Assembly: GCA_903927465.1 (NCBI GenBank)
Contig: CAIYMY010000194.1
Coordinates: 23,793-87,792, forward strand
Length of the DNA stretch: 64,000 nt
Source of the DNA: an uncultured Rhodospirillales bacterium
Lineage (GTDB): Bacteria > Pseudomonadota > Alphaproteobacteria > Acetobacterales > Acetobacteraceae
Direction: 5' to 3'
Shown here: piece by piece, positions 46,211 through 56,081 of the stretch
Numbering within the stretch: position 1 is the stretch's first letter
Layout of the letters: the number at the start of each line of letters is the position of its first letter
Translations under genes and position numbers: made by a program
The notes under the pieces: model-generated
The model's database searches: none
Seen by the model: only the letters and a program-made list of their open reading frames with translations
Told to the model about the DNA's origin: nothing

Positions 46211-47443
46211 ATGGAAGTAACACGTCGTACGGCTTTAGCGGCCGGCGGTGGCGCAGCCCTTGGTGGCCTGCCCTGGCGGAGCGCGAAGGCGCAGGCCGCC
46301 AATACCCTCAAGATCGCGCTGCTGACGGATTTTTCCGGCACCTATCGCGATGTCACCGGTCCCACGAAGCTTGCCTGCATCCGTCAAGCGGCAGCCGAAA
46401 TGAGCAATCGCGGCTTCAATATTGAAATCGTCTTTGGCGATAACCAGAACCGCCCCGATGTCGGTTCCAACCTGACACGCCAATGGATTGACCGCGACGG
46501 CGTAGATGTGATTGTGGATGGAGGCGCTTCTTCAGTCGCGCTCGCCGCGAATGACATTATCCGCGACAGGAACAAGATTTTTCTGAATACCTCCTCAGCC
46601 ACATCGGATTTGACTGGTCGGGCCTGCGCGCCGACGACGGTACATTGGACCTACGACACCTGGATGCTTGCCAAATCCACAGGCGGTGCCACGGTGCGCA
46701 CGGGCGGTGATAGCTGGTTCTTCATCACGGCAGATTACGCGTTTGGTCATGCGCTGGAACGCGATACCGCCACTTTCGTCCGCAATGCCGGCGGGCGCGT
46801 CTTGGGCCAGGTGCGGACGCCCTTCCCGGGTACTACCGATTTCTCGTCTTTCCTGGTGCAAGCGCAGGCGTCTCGCGCCAAGGTGATCGGCCTTGCCAAT
46901 GCTGGCAGCGACACGGTGAATTGCATCAAGCAGGCGGCGGAATTTGGGCTCATGCGGCGTGGCATCAAGCTGGCCAGCTTGCTGATGTTCCTGCCCGATG
47001 TTCACGCGCTCGGGCTTGAAACCACTCAAGGCCTGATCTGCACTGAAACCTTCTATTGGGATTTGAATGATCGCACACGCGCTTTCTCCGCCCGCGTGCG
47101 TCCCAATATCGGCCAGAATGCGCTTTGCATGAACCACGCTGGTGGTTACGCAGCCGTGCTGCATTACCTGAAGGTCGCCGCTGAAATGGGTGTGGCGCAG
47201 GCCAAGCAAAGCGGCACCGCAACGGTGGAACGCATGAAGGCGACGCCATGCGATGATGATTGCTTCGGCCCTGGCAGTATCCGCGCCGATGGCCGCAAGC
47301 TGCATCCCGCCTATTTGTTTGAGGTGAAAAAGCCATCAGAAAGCAGTGGCGTGTTTGACTATTACAAGCTGCTGCAAACCACTCCGGGCCCAGAAGCTTT
47401 CCGTCCCCTAGCCGAAGGTGGCTGCAGCTTCGTCAAAAGCTGA
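46211..47443 (+). CDS. LivK-like periplasmic substrate-binding protein (orphan)
   Basis: From ATG 46211, after GGGAGGAAAA, the protein has 410 residues with a Tat-type leader (EVTRRTALAAGGGAALGGLPW) and mature start ANTLKIALLTDFSGTYRDVTG. It shares long blocks with the SBPs at 27083 and 28335, for example TGGDSWFFITADYAFGHALERDT. No permease or ATPase adjoins it, so it probably feeds the LivFGHM set about 15 kb upstream or a set elsewhere. The track's 46121 start is too long. Confidence 0.88.
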   Translation: MEVTRRTALAAGGGAALGGLPWRSAKAQAANTLKIALLTDFSGTYRDVTGPTKLACIRQAAAEMSNRGFNIEIVFGDNQNRPDVGSNLTRQWIDRDGVDVIVDGGASSVALAANDIIRDRNKIFLNTSSATSDLTGRACAPTTVHWTYDTWMLAKSTGGATVRTGGDSWFFITADYAFGHALERDTATFVRNAGGRVLGQVRTPFPGTTDFSSFLVQAQASRAKVIGLANAGSDTVNCIKQAAEFGLMRRGIKLASLLMFLPDVHALGLETTQGLICTETFYWDLNDRTRAFSARVRPNIGQNALCMNHAGGYAAVLHYLKVAAEMGVAQAKQSGTATVERMKATPCDDDCFGPGSIRADGRKLHPAYLFEVKKPSESSGVFDYYKLLQTTPGPEAFRPLAEGGCSFVKS

Positions 47444-47527
47444 AGCCAGGTTTGAGCGGCCGCTTCACCGCTTGGGTCATTCGACCTATACGAATTGGGC
47501 GCGATGGACAGCTTCACCCCATCGCGC

Positions 47528-47977
47528 CTAATCCTTGGCGCGAAACACCAATTGGCGCGACAGCACAAAATTCCCGAACATGCCAGCCAAGGCGCCTGCG
47601 GCCACCCCCAGTACAGGATGCGCCGCTACCATCGGGACAAATTCGATCAGCGCAGCATAGGTGCCGTAATTCATCGCAAAGCCTACCAGGTTCACCAACA
47701 GGAACAGCGCCCATTGCCGATGCACGGGGCCGTCGCCGCGCCCGCGAAAGGTCCATAGCCGATTGAGCGCCCAGGTTGTTGTCGCCGCAGCCAGGTAGGA
47801 GACCGCTCGCCCGCCATAAAGCCCAAGCCCGAGCGCGAGCCCCGCGTAAAGCACCGCGGTATCCACGACGAAGCCGACCGTGCCCACCACACCGAAACGC
47901 AGAAATTCCATCAGCAGTTGAAAGCGCTCTGGCCCAAGGGTGCTTTCGATGCGGGAGAGAATGCCGTGTATAGCCAT
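47528..47977 (-). CDS. GtrA-family membrane protein
   Basis: The likely start is ATG 47977 (MAIHGILSRIESTLGPERFQ), giving 149 residues with four membrane segments. The GtrA signature is FLRFGVVGTVGFVVDTAVLYAGL and later ALNRLWTFRGRGDG and GNFVLSRQLVFR. The track's start at 48121 adds an unconserved leader. GtrA proteins help move lipid-linked sugars across the membrane for surface glycosylation. No glycosyltransferase partner is adjacent. Confidence 0.85.
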   Translation of the reverse strand: MAIHGILSRIESTLGPERFQLLMEFLRFGVVGTVGFVVDTAVLYAGLALGLGLYGGRAVSYLAAATTTWALNRLWTFRGRGDGPVHRQWALFLLVNLVGFAMNYGTYAALIEFVPMVAAHPVLGVAAGALAGMFGNFVLSRQLVFRAKD

Positions 47978-48146
47978 GGCCGCCTGTAACGCAGGAAAGC
48001 GGGGCGGCGCAAACAGCCAAGGTCCTTGCGGCCTTCCGGGCAGGAAATTTTGGCCCACCTGACGCAAAGCAAGGCAAACTGGATAGATTATGCCCATGAA
48101 ACGGCTTTGGGGTTTGGTCATAAGCGGGGCTCAGGGCAAATCTCGC

Positions 48147-48175
48147 TTGCACAGGCCGGGGCAAGCGGGTCTTAT
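48147..48175 (+). promoter_or_regulatory. Candidate sigma-70 promoter of the second peptide-transport operon
   Basis: TTGCAC and TCTTAT are separated by 17 bases and end 27 bases before the first ATG of the operon. The match is moderate, and a short GC hairpin (CTTGC/GCAAG) overlaps the spacer. Confidence 0.38.
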
Positions 48176-48202
48176 GCCTAGAAGATAGAAAAGGGGGCTC
48201 AC

Positions 48203-49792
48203 ATGCAACGTCGGGATGTCTTCAAACTGGGAGCGGCGGCAGCCGCCGGCACGCTGCCTTCCTTCGCCATTGCGCAGCCCACGCAGAACCGCGTGCTGAA
48301 AATGGTGCCGCAGGCGAACCTCACCAGCCTCGATCCTATTTGGACCACGGCCAATATCACCCGCAATTTCGGGCATATGGTTTTTGATACGCTTTATGGG
48401 ATGGACGCGCAGTTTCAGCCTCATCCGCAAATGGCCGCAGGCCATAGCAGCGATGATGGGGGACGCAGCGTTACCATTACGCTCCGCCCTGGCCTGAAAT
48501 TCCATGATGGGGAGCCCGTGCGCGCGCAGGATGTAGTGCCAAGCCTGCAGCGCTGGATGAAGCGCAACCCCTTCGGCCAAAAGCTGGCAACCGTCACGGA
48601 TGACATCCTGGTTGTGGATGACATGCGCATCCGCTTTCGACTGAAAAAACCCTTCCCGCTGCTGTTTCATGCGCTGGCGCAGGTTTCGAATAGCCCGGCC
48701 TTCATCATGCCCGAACGTCTGGCCAAGACTGATCCCTTCCAGCAGGTGCGCGAAGCCATCGGCAGTGGCCCGTTCCGCTTCAAGGCCAATGAATTCAATT
48801 CCGGCAGCCTGGTGGTGTTTGAACGCTTCGCCGATTACGTCCCGGTCCAATCCGGCACGCCAAGCCTGACCGCCGGGCCGAAAGTCGCGCATTTTGATCG
48901 CGTGGAATGGCACATCATTGTGGATGCCGCGACCGCCGCCGCCGCGCTGCAAACCGGTGAAATTGACTGGTACGAACAGCCGCCGCCAGAAGTGCAGCAG
49001 TTGCTCCGTCGCAACCGGCAAGTGGTGATCGAAGCGATTGACCCGCTGCCGCTGACCGGCATTTTGCGCTTCAACCATCTGAATGGCCCCTTCAACAACA
49101 AGGCTTTGCGTCAGGCCTTGCTGCCCGCCATCAGCCAACAGGATTTCATGCAGGCATCGGTCGGCACGGATCCTTCGCTCTACACCACGGGCGTTGGCAT
49201 GTTCACGCCGGGCACGCCGCTCGCCAATGATGCGGGGATTGCGCCGCTGTTGGGCCCGCGCAGTATTGACCGCGCGCGGGCATTGATGCGTGACGCCGGC
49301 TATACCAATCAGCTGATGCGCCTGATTGGCCCCACGGATATTCTGGTGCCGGCCGCACTCACGCAGGTAGGCGCCGATCTGGTGCGCCGGCTCGGCTTCA
49401 ATGCCGATATCGTTCTGAGCGATTGGGGCACCACGGTGCAGCGCCGCACCTCGCGTGAGCCGGTGGAACGTGGCGGTTGGTCCATGCTGTTCACCTCCTT
49501 CTCGTCGTTCGATTTTGCCGATCCGGCAGCGCATTTCCCGCTGCGCGGCAATGGTGCCAATGCCTGGTTTGGCTGGCCGGAGATCCCGAAGCTTGAGGAG
49601 GCGCGAGACGCCTGGTTCGATGCGCCGGATTTGCCGACGCAGCAGGCCCTGGCGCGGGATATGCAGACAGTCGCGATGGATGAACTGCCCTATATCCCGC
49701 TCGGCTCCTATAAATCCATGACTGCCTTGCGCGCCAATCTGTCCGGGCGCGTGGCGGGCCTCGCGCTTTATTGGGGCATTCGGCGTAGCTGA
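48203..49792 (+). CDS. Family-5 peptide-type binding protein, first of three tandem copies
   Basis: The 529-residue protein has a leader (MQRRDVFKLGAAAAAGTLPSFAIA) and the mature block VPQANLTSLDPIWTTANITRN, then GLKFHDGEPVRAQDV, the usual SBP_bac_5 segment. It captures the ligand in the periplasm for the permease set at 53221-57109. Ligands of this family include di- and oligopeptides, nickel, glutathione, and sugars; the identity here is unknown. It is 14 bases from the next copy. Confidence 0.9.
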   Translation: MQRRDVFKLGAAAAAGTLPSFAIAQPTQNRVLKMVPQANLTSLDPIWTTANITRNFGHMVFDTLYGMDAQFQPHPQMAAGHSSDDGGRSVTITLRPGLKFHDGEPVRAQDVVPSLQRWMKRNPFGQKLATVTDDILVVDDMRIRFRLKKPFPLLFHALAQVSNSPAFIMPERLAKTDPFQQVREAIGSGPFRFKANEFNSGSLVVFERFADYVPVQSGTPSLTAGPKVAHFDRVEWHIIVDAATAAAALQTGEIDWYEQPPPEVQQLLRRNRQVVIEAIDPLPLTGILRFNHLNGPFNNKALRQALLPAISQQDFMQASVGTDPSLYTTGVGMFTPGTPLANDAGIAPLLGPRSIDRARALMRDAGYTNQLMRLIGPTDILVPAALTQVGADLVRRLGFNADIVLSDWGTTVQRRTSREPVERGGWSMLFTSFSSFDFADPAAHFPLRGNGANAWFGWPEIPKLEEARDAWFDAPDLPTQQALARDMQTVAMDELPYIPLGSYKSMTALRANLSGRVAGLALYWGIRRS

Positions 49793-49806
49793 AAAGGAAG
49801 ACGCAA

Positions 49807-51393
49807 ATGGATCGCAGAAGCTTTATTGGTGCCACGGCTGGCCTTGCGGCGAGCGGGCTTGGCGCGCCAGCCTATTCCCAAGGTGCCGCGGCGCGCACGC
49901 TCCGCGTTATTCCGCAGGCGAACCTCACCAGCCTTGATCCTATTTGGACCACGGCGGTCGTCACGCGCAACAACGCCTTCATGATCTATGACCAGCTTTG
50001 CGCCGAAAACGCGAAGGGCGAGATCAAGCCGCAAATGGCCCAAGGCTGGGAGACATCTCAGGATGGGCTGACGCTGACCTTCACGCTGCGTGATGGGCTG
50101 ATGTTCCATGATGGCGAAAGGGTGCTGGCCAAGGATTGCGTCGCCTCCATCAATCGCTGGGCCAAGCGAGACCCCTTCACCCAGGTGCTTTGGCCCAATG
50201 TCGCCATGCTGGAAGCCCTGGATGATAAGCGCTTTCGCTTCCGCTTCCATAAGCCAACGCCCTTGCTGATCATGGCTTTGGGGCAGACGCAATTTCCCTG
50301 CTTCATCATGCCCGAACGCATCGCCAGCACCGATGCCTTCCAGCAAATTCGCGAAACCGTGGGCAGTGGGCCGTTCCGCTTCATCCGCGATGAATGGAAC
50401 CCTGGCCAACGCGCTGTCTGGGCGAAGAATGATCGCTATGTGCCGCGCCAGGAAGAAGTGGATGGCTTGGCCGGCGGGCGCACGCCGAAGATTGACCGCG
50501 TGGAATGGACCATCATCACGGACCCCGCCACCAGCAGTAATGCCATGGTGACGGGTGAACAGGATTATTGGGAATACCCGCTACATGATCTGCTGCCGCA
50601 GCTCCGCCGTGCCCGAGGTGTTACGGTGCAGCAAAGGCTGCTTGATGGCACTTACGGCGTTTGCCGCTTCAACACGCTGCAACCGCCCTTCAACAACCCC
50701 GCCATTCGCCGCGCCGTGGCCATGGCGGTGGATCAGCGCGATTACCTGACCGCCGTTGCCGGCAATGACCCCGCAAGCTGGGGCGTGTGTGAGGGGGTCT
50801 TCACCTGCGGCACGCCGCTCGCCAATGAACAGGGCAGCGAGGCGCTGAAAACCCACAATATCGAACGCGCGAAGGAAGCGCTGCGGGCAGCGGGCTATAA
50901 TGGCGAAAAAGTCGTTTTGATTGCGCCGGGCGATTACCCGCAGATCAACGCGCTATCGCTCATGACCGCGGATATCATCCGCCGCCTGGGGATGAACCTT
51001 GAATTGATCGCGGCTGATTGGGGTACGCTGGTGCAGCGGCGCACCAGCAAGGAACCGGTGGAACGCGGCGGCTGGAGCATTATCCACACTACGTCGTCAG
51101 GCCAGAGCCTGGCGCTGCCAGTCTATCACCTGTTCCTGCGCGCCAATGGGGATAATGCCTGGTTCGGCTGGCCCAATGTGCCGGAAATTGAGGCTTTGCG
51201 TGCCGAATGGGTGGAAAAGGGCGCCGATCCGGCTGAAAGCCAGCGCATCGCGCGCCTGCTGAACGCCAAGGCCATGGAGCAGATGTATTACATCCCCTTG
51301 GGCTTCTACTGGCAGCCCTCAGCTTGGCGGAGCAATGTCACCGGTGTCTTCCGCGCGCCCGCGACTGTGTTTTGGAATATCGGCAAGAGCTAA
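49807..51393 (+). CDS. Family-5 peptide-type binding protein, second of three tandem copies
   Basis: The 528-residue protein has the Tat-like leader MDRRSFIGATAGLAASGLG and the same core VIPQANLTSLDPIWTTAVVTRNN as the copy upstream, plus GLMFHDGERVLAKDC. It ends with a normal C-terminus (YIPLGFYWQPSAWRSNVTG). The three copies differ enough to have distinct ligands. The 192-base gap to the third copy contains GC-rich inverted repeats but no clear gene. Confidence 0.9.
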   Translation: MDRRSFIGATAGLAASGLGAPAYSQGAAARTLRVIPQANLTSLDPIWTTAVVTRNNAFMIYDQLCAENAKGEIKPQMAQGWETSQDGLTLTFTLRDGLMFHDGERVLAKDCVASINRWAKRDPFTQVLWPNVAMLEALDDKRFRFRFHKPTPLLIMALGQTQFPCFIMPERIASTDAFQQIRETVGSGPFRFIRDEWNPGQRAVWAKNDRYVPRQEEVDGLAGGRTPKIDRVEWTIITDPATSSNAMVTGEQDYWEYPLHDLLPQLRRARGVTVQQRLLDGTYGVCRFNTLQPPFNNPAIRRAVAMAVDQRDYLTAVAGNDPASWGVCEGVFTCGTPLANEQGSEALKTHNIERAKEALRAAGYNGEKVVLIAPGDYPQINALSLMTADIIRRLGMNLELIAADWGTLVQRRTSKEPVERGGWSIIHTTSSGQSLALPVYHLFLRANGDNAWFGWPNVPEIEALRAEWVEKGADPAESQRIARLLNAKAMEQMYYIPLGFYWQPSAWRSNVTGVFRAPATVFWNIGKS

Positions 51394-51585
51394 ACGCCCC
51401 GGCTGGCACGGGCCGTGCTACGCCCAAAACGACTGGGCTGGCGCGGCAATGGTTAAAGGGCTATTTGCAGCGCCTCCGAAGCGGGCTACTCGGGCTAGCA
51501 TGCCCTGAGTTTGCCGCAAGCTGAGGCAGTGTGATGTGTAACAGGGCAGTCAGGGCTGCCGTGAACAGGAATTGGGAGACAGAAA

Positions 51586-53187
51586 ATGGATCGCAGAAAT
51601 TTCCTTAAGGCATCCGCCGGCGTGGCCGCGCTGGCCGGCAGCGGCAGCATCGCAGCCCCCGCCTTGGCGCAACCAGCAGGTGCGCGCACCCTGCGCTTCG
51701 TGCCGCAGGCCAATTTGGCCAATTTCGACCCCATCTGGGGCACGCAATATGTGGTGCGCAATGCCGCGGCCCTGGTGTGGGACACGCTTTATGGCTTCGA
51801 TGAGAACCTGCAGCCGCAGCGCCAGATGGTCGAAAGCGAAGAAGTCACCGCCAATGGCCTGACCTGGAGCTTCCGGCTCCGTCCCGGCCTGAAATTCCAT
51901 GATGGCGCGGCCGTGACGTCCAAGGATGTCGCCGCCAGCCTGACGCGCTGGATGGCGCGCGATTCCATGGGCCTGATGGTGCGTGCCCTGCTTGAGGAAA
52001 TCGTGTCGGTTGATGATCGGAATTTCCGCATTGTCCTGAAGCGGCCTTACCCGAAGCTGCTGGTAGCGCTTGGCAAGAATTCCACGCCGATGGCCTTCAT
52101 CATGCCGGAACGCATCGCCAAGACCGATCCTTTCCAGCAAATCAATGAATACATCGGTTCTGGCCCCATGCGCTTTGTGCGCAATGAATGGGTGCCGGGT
52201 GCTAAGGCCGTGTTTGAGCGCTTCGCCGATTATCAGCCGCGCCAGGAACCGTCGAGCTGGCTTGCCGGTGGCAAGCGCATGGGTGTGGACCGGATTGAAT
52301 GGATCATCATGCCGGACCCCGCGACTGCGGCTTCCGCGCTGCAGAATGGTGAAATCGATTGGTGGGAAAACCCGATCACGGATTTGATCCCGCTGCTGCG
52401 CCGCAACCGCAATGTGCGCGCGGATATTGCTGACCCGCTGGGCAATATCGGCACCTTCCGCATGAACCACCTGACCAAGCCCTTCAATAATTTGAAGGCG
52501 CGGCAGGCGGTGATGGCGGCGCTGAACCAGGAAGATTACATGCGCGCCCTGGTTGGTAATGATGACGCCTTGTGGAAGCGCATCCCGGGCTACTTCACCC
52601 CGGGCACGCCGCTTTATACGGAAGAAGGCGGTGATATCCTGAAGGGTCCGCGGAATATGGAATTGGCCAAGCGCCTGCTGGCCGAAAGCGGTTATGATGG
52701 TACGCCGGTGCCTTGCGTTATCGCCCAAGATCAGCCCATCACCAAGAATATGGGTGACGTGACGGCTGATTTGCTGAAGCGCATTGGCTTCAACGTTGAC
52801 TTCGTCGCAACCGATTGGGGCACCACGGGCCAGCGCCGCGCCATGAAGAACCCGGTGGGGCAGGGTGGCTGGGGCATGTTCCATTCCTGGCATGCGGGCG
52901 CGGATTGCATCAATCCGGCCGTCTATATCGCCATTCGCGCCAATGGCGATGGTGCCTGGTTTGGCTGGCCGAATATCCCCGCAGTTGAAACCGAAGTCTC
53001 CAATTGGTTCGAAGCCAAGAACTTGGATGAGGAAAAGGCGGCGATCAGCCGCTTGAACCGTGCGGCGATTGAAAACGTGGTCTATGCGCCGACCGGCTTC
53101 TTCCTGCAGTATCAGGCTTGGCGTGCCAATGTTTCCGGCATCACCAAGGGGCCGCTGCCCTTCTTCTGGGGTGTCAGCAAGTCCTAA
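51586..53187 (+). CDS. Family-5 peptide-type binding protein, third of three tandem copies
   Basis: The 533-residue protein has leader MDRRNFLKASAGVAALAGSG and core FVPQANLANFDPIWGTQYVVRN, then GLKFHDGAAVTSKDV. It is closest to the permease genes (33 bases), which is the usual place for the partner SBP. Leaders of copies two and three are nearly alike (MDRRSF, MDRRNF), so these two probably split most recently. Confidence 0.9.
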   Translation: MDRRNFLKASAGVAALAGSGSIAAPALAQPAGARTLRFVPQANLANFDPIWGTQYVVRNAAALVWDTLYGFDENLQPQRQMVESEEVTANGLTWSFRLRPGLKFHDGAAVTSKDVAASLTRWMARDSMGLMVRALLEEIVSVDDRNFRIVLKRPYPKLLVALGKNSTPMAFIMPERIAKTDPFQQINEYIGSGPMRFVRNEWVPGAKAVFERFADYQPRQEPSSWLAGGKRMGVDRIEWIIMPDPATAASALQNGEIDWWENPITDLIPLLRRNRNVRADIADPLGNIGTFRMNHLTKPFNNLKARQAVMAALNQEDYMRALVGNDDALWKRIPGYFTPGTPLYTEEGGDILKGPRNMELAKRLLAESGYDGTPVPCVIAQDQPITKNMGDVTADLLKRIGFNVDFVATDWGTTGQRRAMKNPVGQGGWGMFHSWHAGADCINPAVYIAIRANGDGAWFGWPNIPAVETEVSNWFEAKNLDEEKAAISRLNRAAIENVVYAPTGFFLQYQAWRANVSGITKGPLPFFWGVSKS

Positions 53188-53220
53188 AGCGTGTTCTAAA
53201 CAAGAAAGATTGCCGGGATC

Positions 53221-54162
53221 ATGTTTGCCTATATCGTCCGACGCGTCTTGGCCACCATTCCGGTGATGGCCTTCGTCGCGCTCTTTGTTTTCAGTCTGCT
53301 TTATGTCGCGCCGGGTGATCCGGCGGCGGTAATCGCGGGCGATCAGGCAACGCCTGACGATGTGGAACGCATCCGCGCCAGCCTTGGCCTCGACCGGCCT
53401 TTTTTGATCCGGTTCGGGGAATGGGTCTGGCGTATTCTTCAGGGTGATCTCGGCGTCTCGATTTTCACTAACCTGCCTGTTTCAACCATGATCCAGCAGC
53501 GCATTGAACCGACAATGTCGCTCATGATCATTACGCTGATCCTGGCGGTTTCGGTTGCCATCCCCATGGGGGTGGTCGCCGCCTGGAAGCAGGGCACGGT
53601 GATTGACCGCACCGTGATGGGCTTCGCGGTGCTGGGCTTTTCTGTGCCCGTCTTCGTGGTGGGCTATGTGCTGGCTTATATCTTCGCACTGGAACTCGAT
53701 TGGGTGCCGGTGCAGGGCTATACGCCAATCAAGCAGGGGCTTTGGCCCTGGTTCCGAAATCTGATCCTGCCCTCTATCGCCTTGGGCACGGTCTATATCG
53801 CGCTGATCGCGCGCATCACGCGTGCGACCATGCTGGAAGTGCTGCAACAGGATTACATCCGCACCGCCCGCGCCAAGGGTGCCGGGCAGCGCAATATCCT
53901 GTTCCTGCATGCGCTGAAGAATGCTGCCGTGCCGATCGTGACCGTGATCGGGATTGGCATTGCGCTGCTGATTGGCGGTGCGGTGGTGACGGAAAGCGTC
54001 TTCGCCATTCCGGGCCTTGGGCGGCTGACCGTGGATGCCATTTTGCGGCGCGACTACCCGGTTATTCAGGGCGTCGTGCTGCTGTTTTCCTTCGTCTATG
54101 TGCTGGTTAATCTGTTTATTGACCTTCTCTACACCATTCTGGACCCGAGGATCAGATACTGA
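53221..54162 (+). CDS. Dipeptide-type ABC transporter permease, DppB/GsiC-like
   Basis: The 313-residue protein begins MFAYIVRRVLATIPVMAFVALFVFSLLYVAPGDPA, with the EAA region DYIRTARAKGAGQRNILFLHALKNAAVPI. It forms the translocation path with the DppC-like protein, whose ATG overlaps its stop by one base. Confidence 0.93.
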   Translation: MFAYIVRRVLATIPVMAFVALFVFSLLYVAPGDPAAVIAGDQATPDDVERIRASLGLDRPFLIRFGEWVWRILQGDLGVSIFTNLPVSTMIQQRIEPTMSLMIITLILAVSVAIPMGVVAAWKQGTVIDRTVMGFAVLGFSVPVFVVGYVLAYIFALELDWVPVQGYTPIKQGLWPWFRNLILPSIALGTVYIALIARITRATMLEVLQQDYIRTARAKGAGQRNILFLHALKNAAVPIVTVIGIGIALLIGGAVVTESVFAIPGLGRLTVDAILRRDYPVIQGVVLLFSFVYVLVNLFIDLLYTILDPRIRY

Positions 54163-55088
54163 TGTCCGCTTCCATCCTCGACCCCAAGGGCATCACTTCG
54201 GCCGATGTGGCCGTGGCGCCGACCCTGCCCGACATCATGCCGCCGGTGAAGGTGCGCAAAGGCTTCTTCGGCTTCATGCGCCGGAACCCCGCCATTGCCA
54301 TTGGCGGGTCGCTGGTCACGCTGATGGTGCTGATCGCGATTTTCGCGCCCTTACTGTTTACCCGGGACCCAACAGCATTGGCCCCCGCCCTGCGTACGCG
54401 CGAACCATCGGCGATGTATTGGTTCGGCTCGGATATGCTCGGGCGCGATATCTATTCACGCGTGCTTTACGGCGCGCGGGTTTCGCTGCTGGTCGGGTTT
54501 TCTGTCGCTTTGTTCGCTTCCATCATCGGCCTCACCATTGGGATGATTTCCGGCTTCGTCCGTTGGGCCGATAGCATCATCATGCGCGTCATGGATGGCA
54601 TGATGTCCATTCCGCCGATCCTGCTGGCGATTGCGCTCATGGCGCTGACGCGTGGTTCGGTGCAGAATGTGATCCTCGCCATCACAGTTGCGGAAATCCC
54701 GCGCGTCTCGCGCCTGGTGCGCGGCGTGGTGCTTTCGCTCCGTGAGCAGCCCTATGTGGATGCGGCGGTGGCGGCAGGCACGCGCACGCCGGTGATCATC
54801 TGGCGCCATATTCTGCCCAATACGCTGGCGCCCATCACGGTGCAGGCCACTTACATCTGCGCGTCAGCGATGATCGTGGAAAGCATCCTGTCCTTCATTG
54901 GTGCCGGCACGCCGCCGATCATCCCCTCCTGGGGGAATATCATGGCCGAGGGCCGCGCGCTGTGGCAGGTGAAGCCATACATCGTCTTCTTCCCGGCCAT
55001 CTTCCTGTCCATCACCGTGCTCGCGGTGAACCTGCTTGGCGATGGTCTTCGCGACGCCCTCGACCCCCGTATGGCAAAGAGGATCTGA
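54162..55088 (+). CDS. Dipeptide-type ABC transporter permease, DppC-like
   Basis: This 308-residue permease has an N-terminal cytosolic extension (about 40 residues) before the first helix and then [26 protein letters not shown] and [40 protein letters not shown] is the DppC segment. Its start lies in the TGATG overlap with the previous gene. Confidence 0.93.
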   Translation: MSASILDPKGITSADVAVAPTLPDIMPPVKVRKGFFGFMRRNPAIAIGGSLVTLMVLIAIFAPLLFTRDPTALAPALRTREPSAMYWFGSDMLGRDIYSRVLYGARVSLLVGFSVALFASIIGLTIGMISGFVRWADSIIMRVMDGMMSIPPILLAIALMALTRGSVQNVILAITVAEIPRVSRLVRGVVLSLREQPYVDAAVAAGTRTPVIIWRHILPNTLAPITVQATYICASAMIVESILSFIGAGTPPIIPSWGNIMAEGRALWQVKPYIVFFPAIFLSITVLAVNLLGDGLRDALDPRMAKRI

Positions 55089-55091
55089 CCC

Positions 55092-56081
55092 ATGGCGATT
55101 CTCGAAGTTGAAAATCTGCAAACCCATTTTCGCACGCCCGATGGCATCAATCGCGCAGTGGATGGCGTTTCCTTCCATGTCGAGGCAGGGGAGACCCTGG
55201 CCGTTGTGGGCGAAAGCGGCTGTGGCAAATCCGTCACCGCCATGTCCATCCTGCGCCTGATCCCGGAGCCGCCCGGCAAGATTGCCGGCGCCATCCGCTT
55301 CAATGGCAAAAATCTGCTGGACCTCTCGGAAGTCGAAATGCGCAGCATTCGCGGCAATGAGATCAGCATGATCTTCCAGGAACCCATGACCTCGCTCAAT
55401 CCCGTGCTCACGGTAGGGCTGCAGATTGGGGAAACGCTCCGCCTTCACCAGGGCATGTCGGCGCGGCAGGCGGAAGACCGCGCGGTTGATATGCTGAAGC
55501 TGGTCGGCATTCCGGAACCGGAACGCCGCGTGAAGGAATACCCGCACCAGCTTTCAGGCGGCATGCGCCAGCGCGTGATGATTGCCATTGCGCTTGCCTG
55601 CAACCCGAAGCTGCTGATCGCCGATGAACCCACCACGGCCTTGGATGTGACCATCCAGGCGCAGATTTTGGACCTGATGCGTGACCTGAAGCACCGCGTC
55701 GGTGCCGCCATTGTGCTGATCACGCATGATCTTGGCGTGGTGGCGGAAGTCGCTGAACGCGTTGTGGTGATGTATGCCGGGCGCAAGGTGGAAGAAGCCA
55801 AGGTTGGGCCTTTGTTCCGCACCCCGCGCCATCCCTATACCCAGGGCTTGCTTGGTTCTGTGCCGAAGCTTGGGTCATCGCTTGACGGTACGGAAACCCG
55901 CTTGCAGGAAATTCCGGGCCTGGTGCCAAGCCTGAAGCAAAAGCTGCAAGGCTGCGTCTTTGCCAGCCGCTGCACCTATGCCACTGATCTTTGCCGAAGC
56001 GTCTCACCGGGGCTTGAAGAAAAAGCGCCTGGTCATATCGTTGCCTGTCATTATGCCGTGAAGGAGGCCGTCGCGGCATGA
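55092..56081 (+). CDS. Dipeptide-type ABC transporter ATPase, DppD-like
   Basis: The 329-residue ATPase has Walker [24 protein letters not shown], signature [15 protein letters not shown] and Walker [13 protein letters not shown]. The C-terminal cysteine segment is [15 protein letters not shown]. It overlaps the next ATPase by ATGA. It is similar to the ATPase at 31707 but belongs to this operon. Confidence 0.92.
   Translation: MAILEVENLQTHFRTPDGINRAVDGVSFHVEAGETLAVVGESGCGKSVTAMSILRLIPEPPGKIAGAIRFNGKNLLDLSEVEMRSIRGNEISMIFQEPMTSLNPVLTVGLQIGETLRLHQGMSARQAEDRAVDMLKLVGIPEPERRVKEYPHQLSGGMRQRVMIAIALACNPKLLIADEPTTALDVTIQAQILDLMRDLKHRVGAAIVLITHDLGVVAEVAERVVVMYAGRKVEEAKVGPLFRTPRHPYTQGLLGSVPKLGSSLDGTETRLQEIPGLVPSLKQKLQGCVFASRCTYATDLCRSVSPGLEEKAPGHIVACHYAVKEAVAA

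Noticed and set aside
48131-49534. 467-residue minus-strand frame opposite a binding protein
   Set aside because: Overlaps a clear family-5 SBP completely. The similar minus frame at 51550-52893 opposite copy three is the same kind of shadow.
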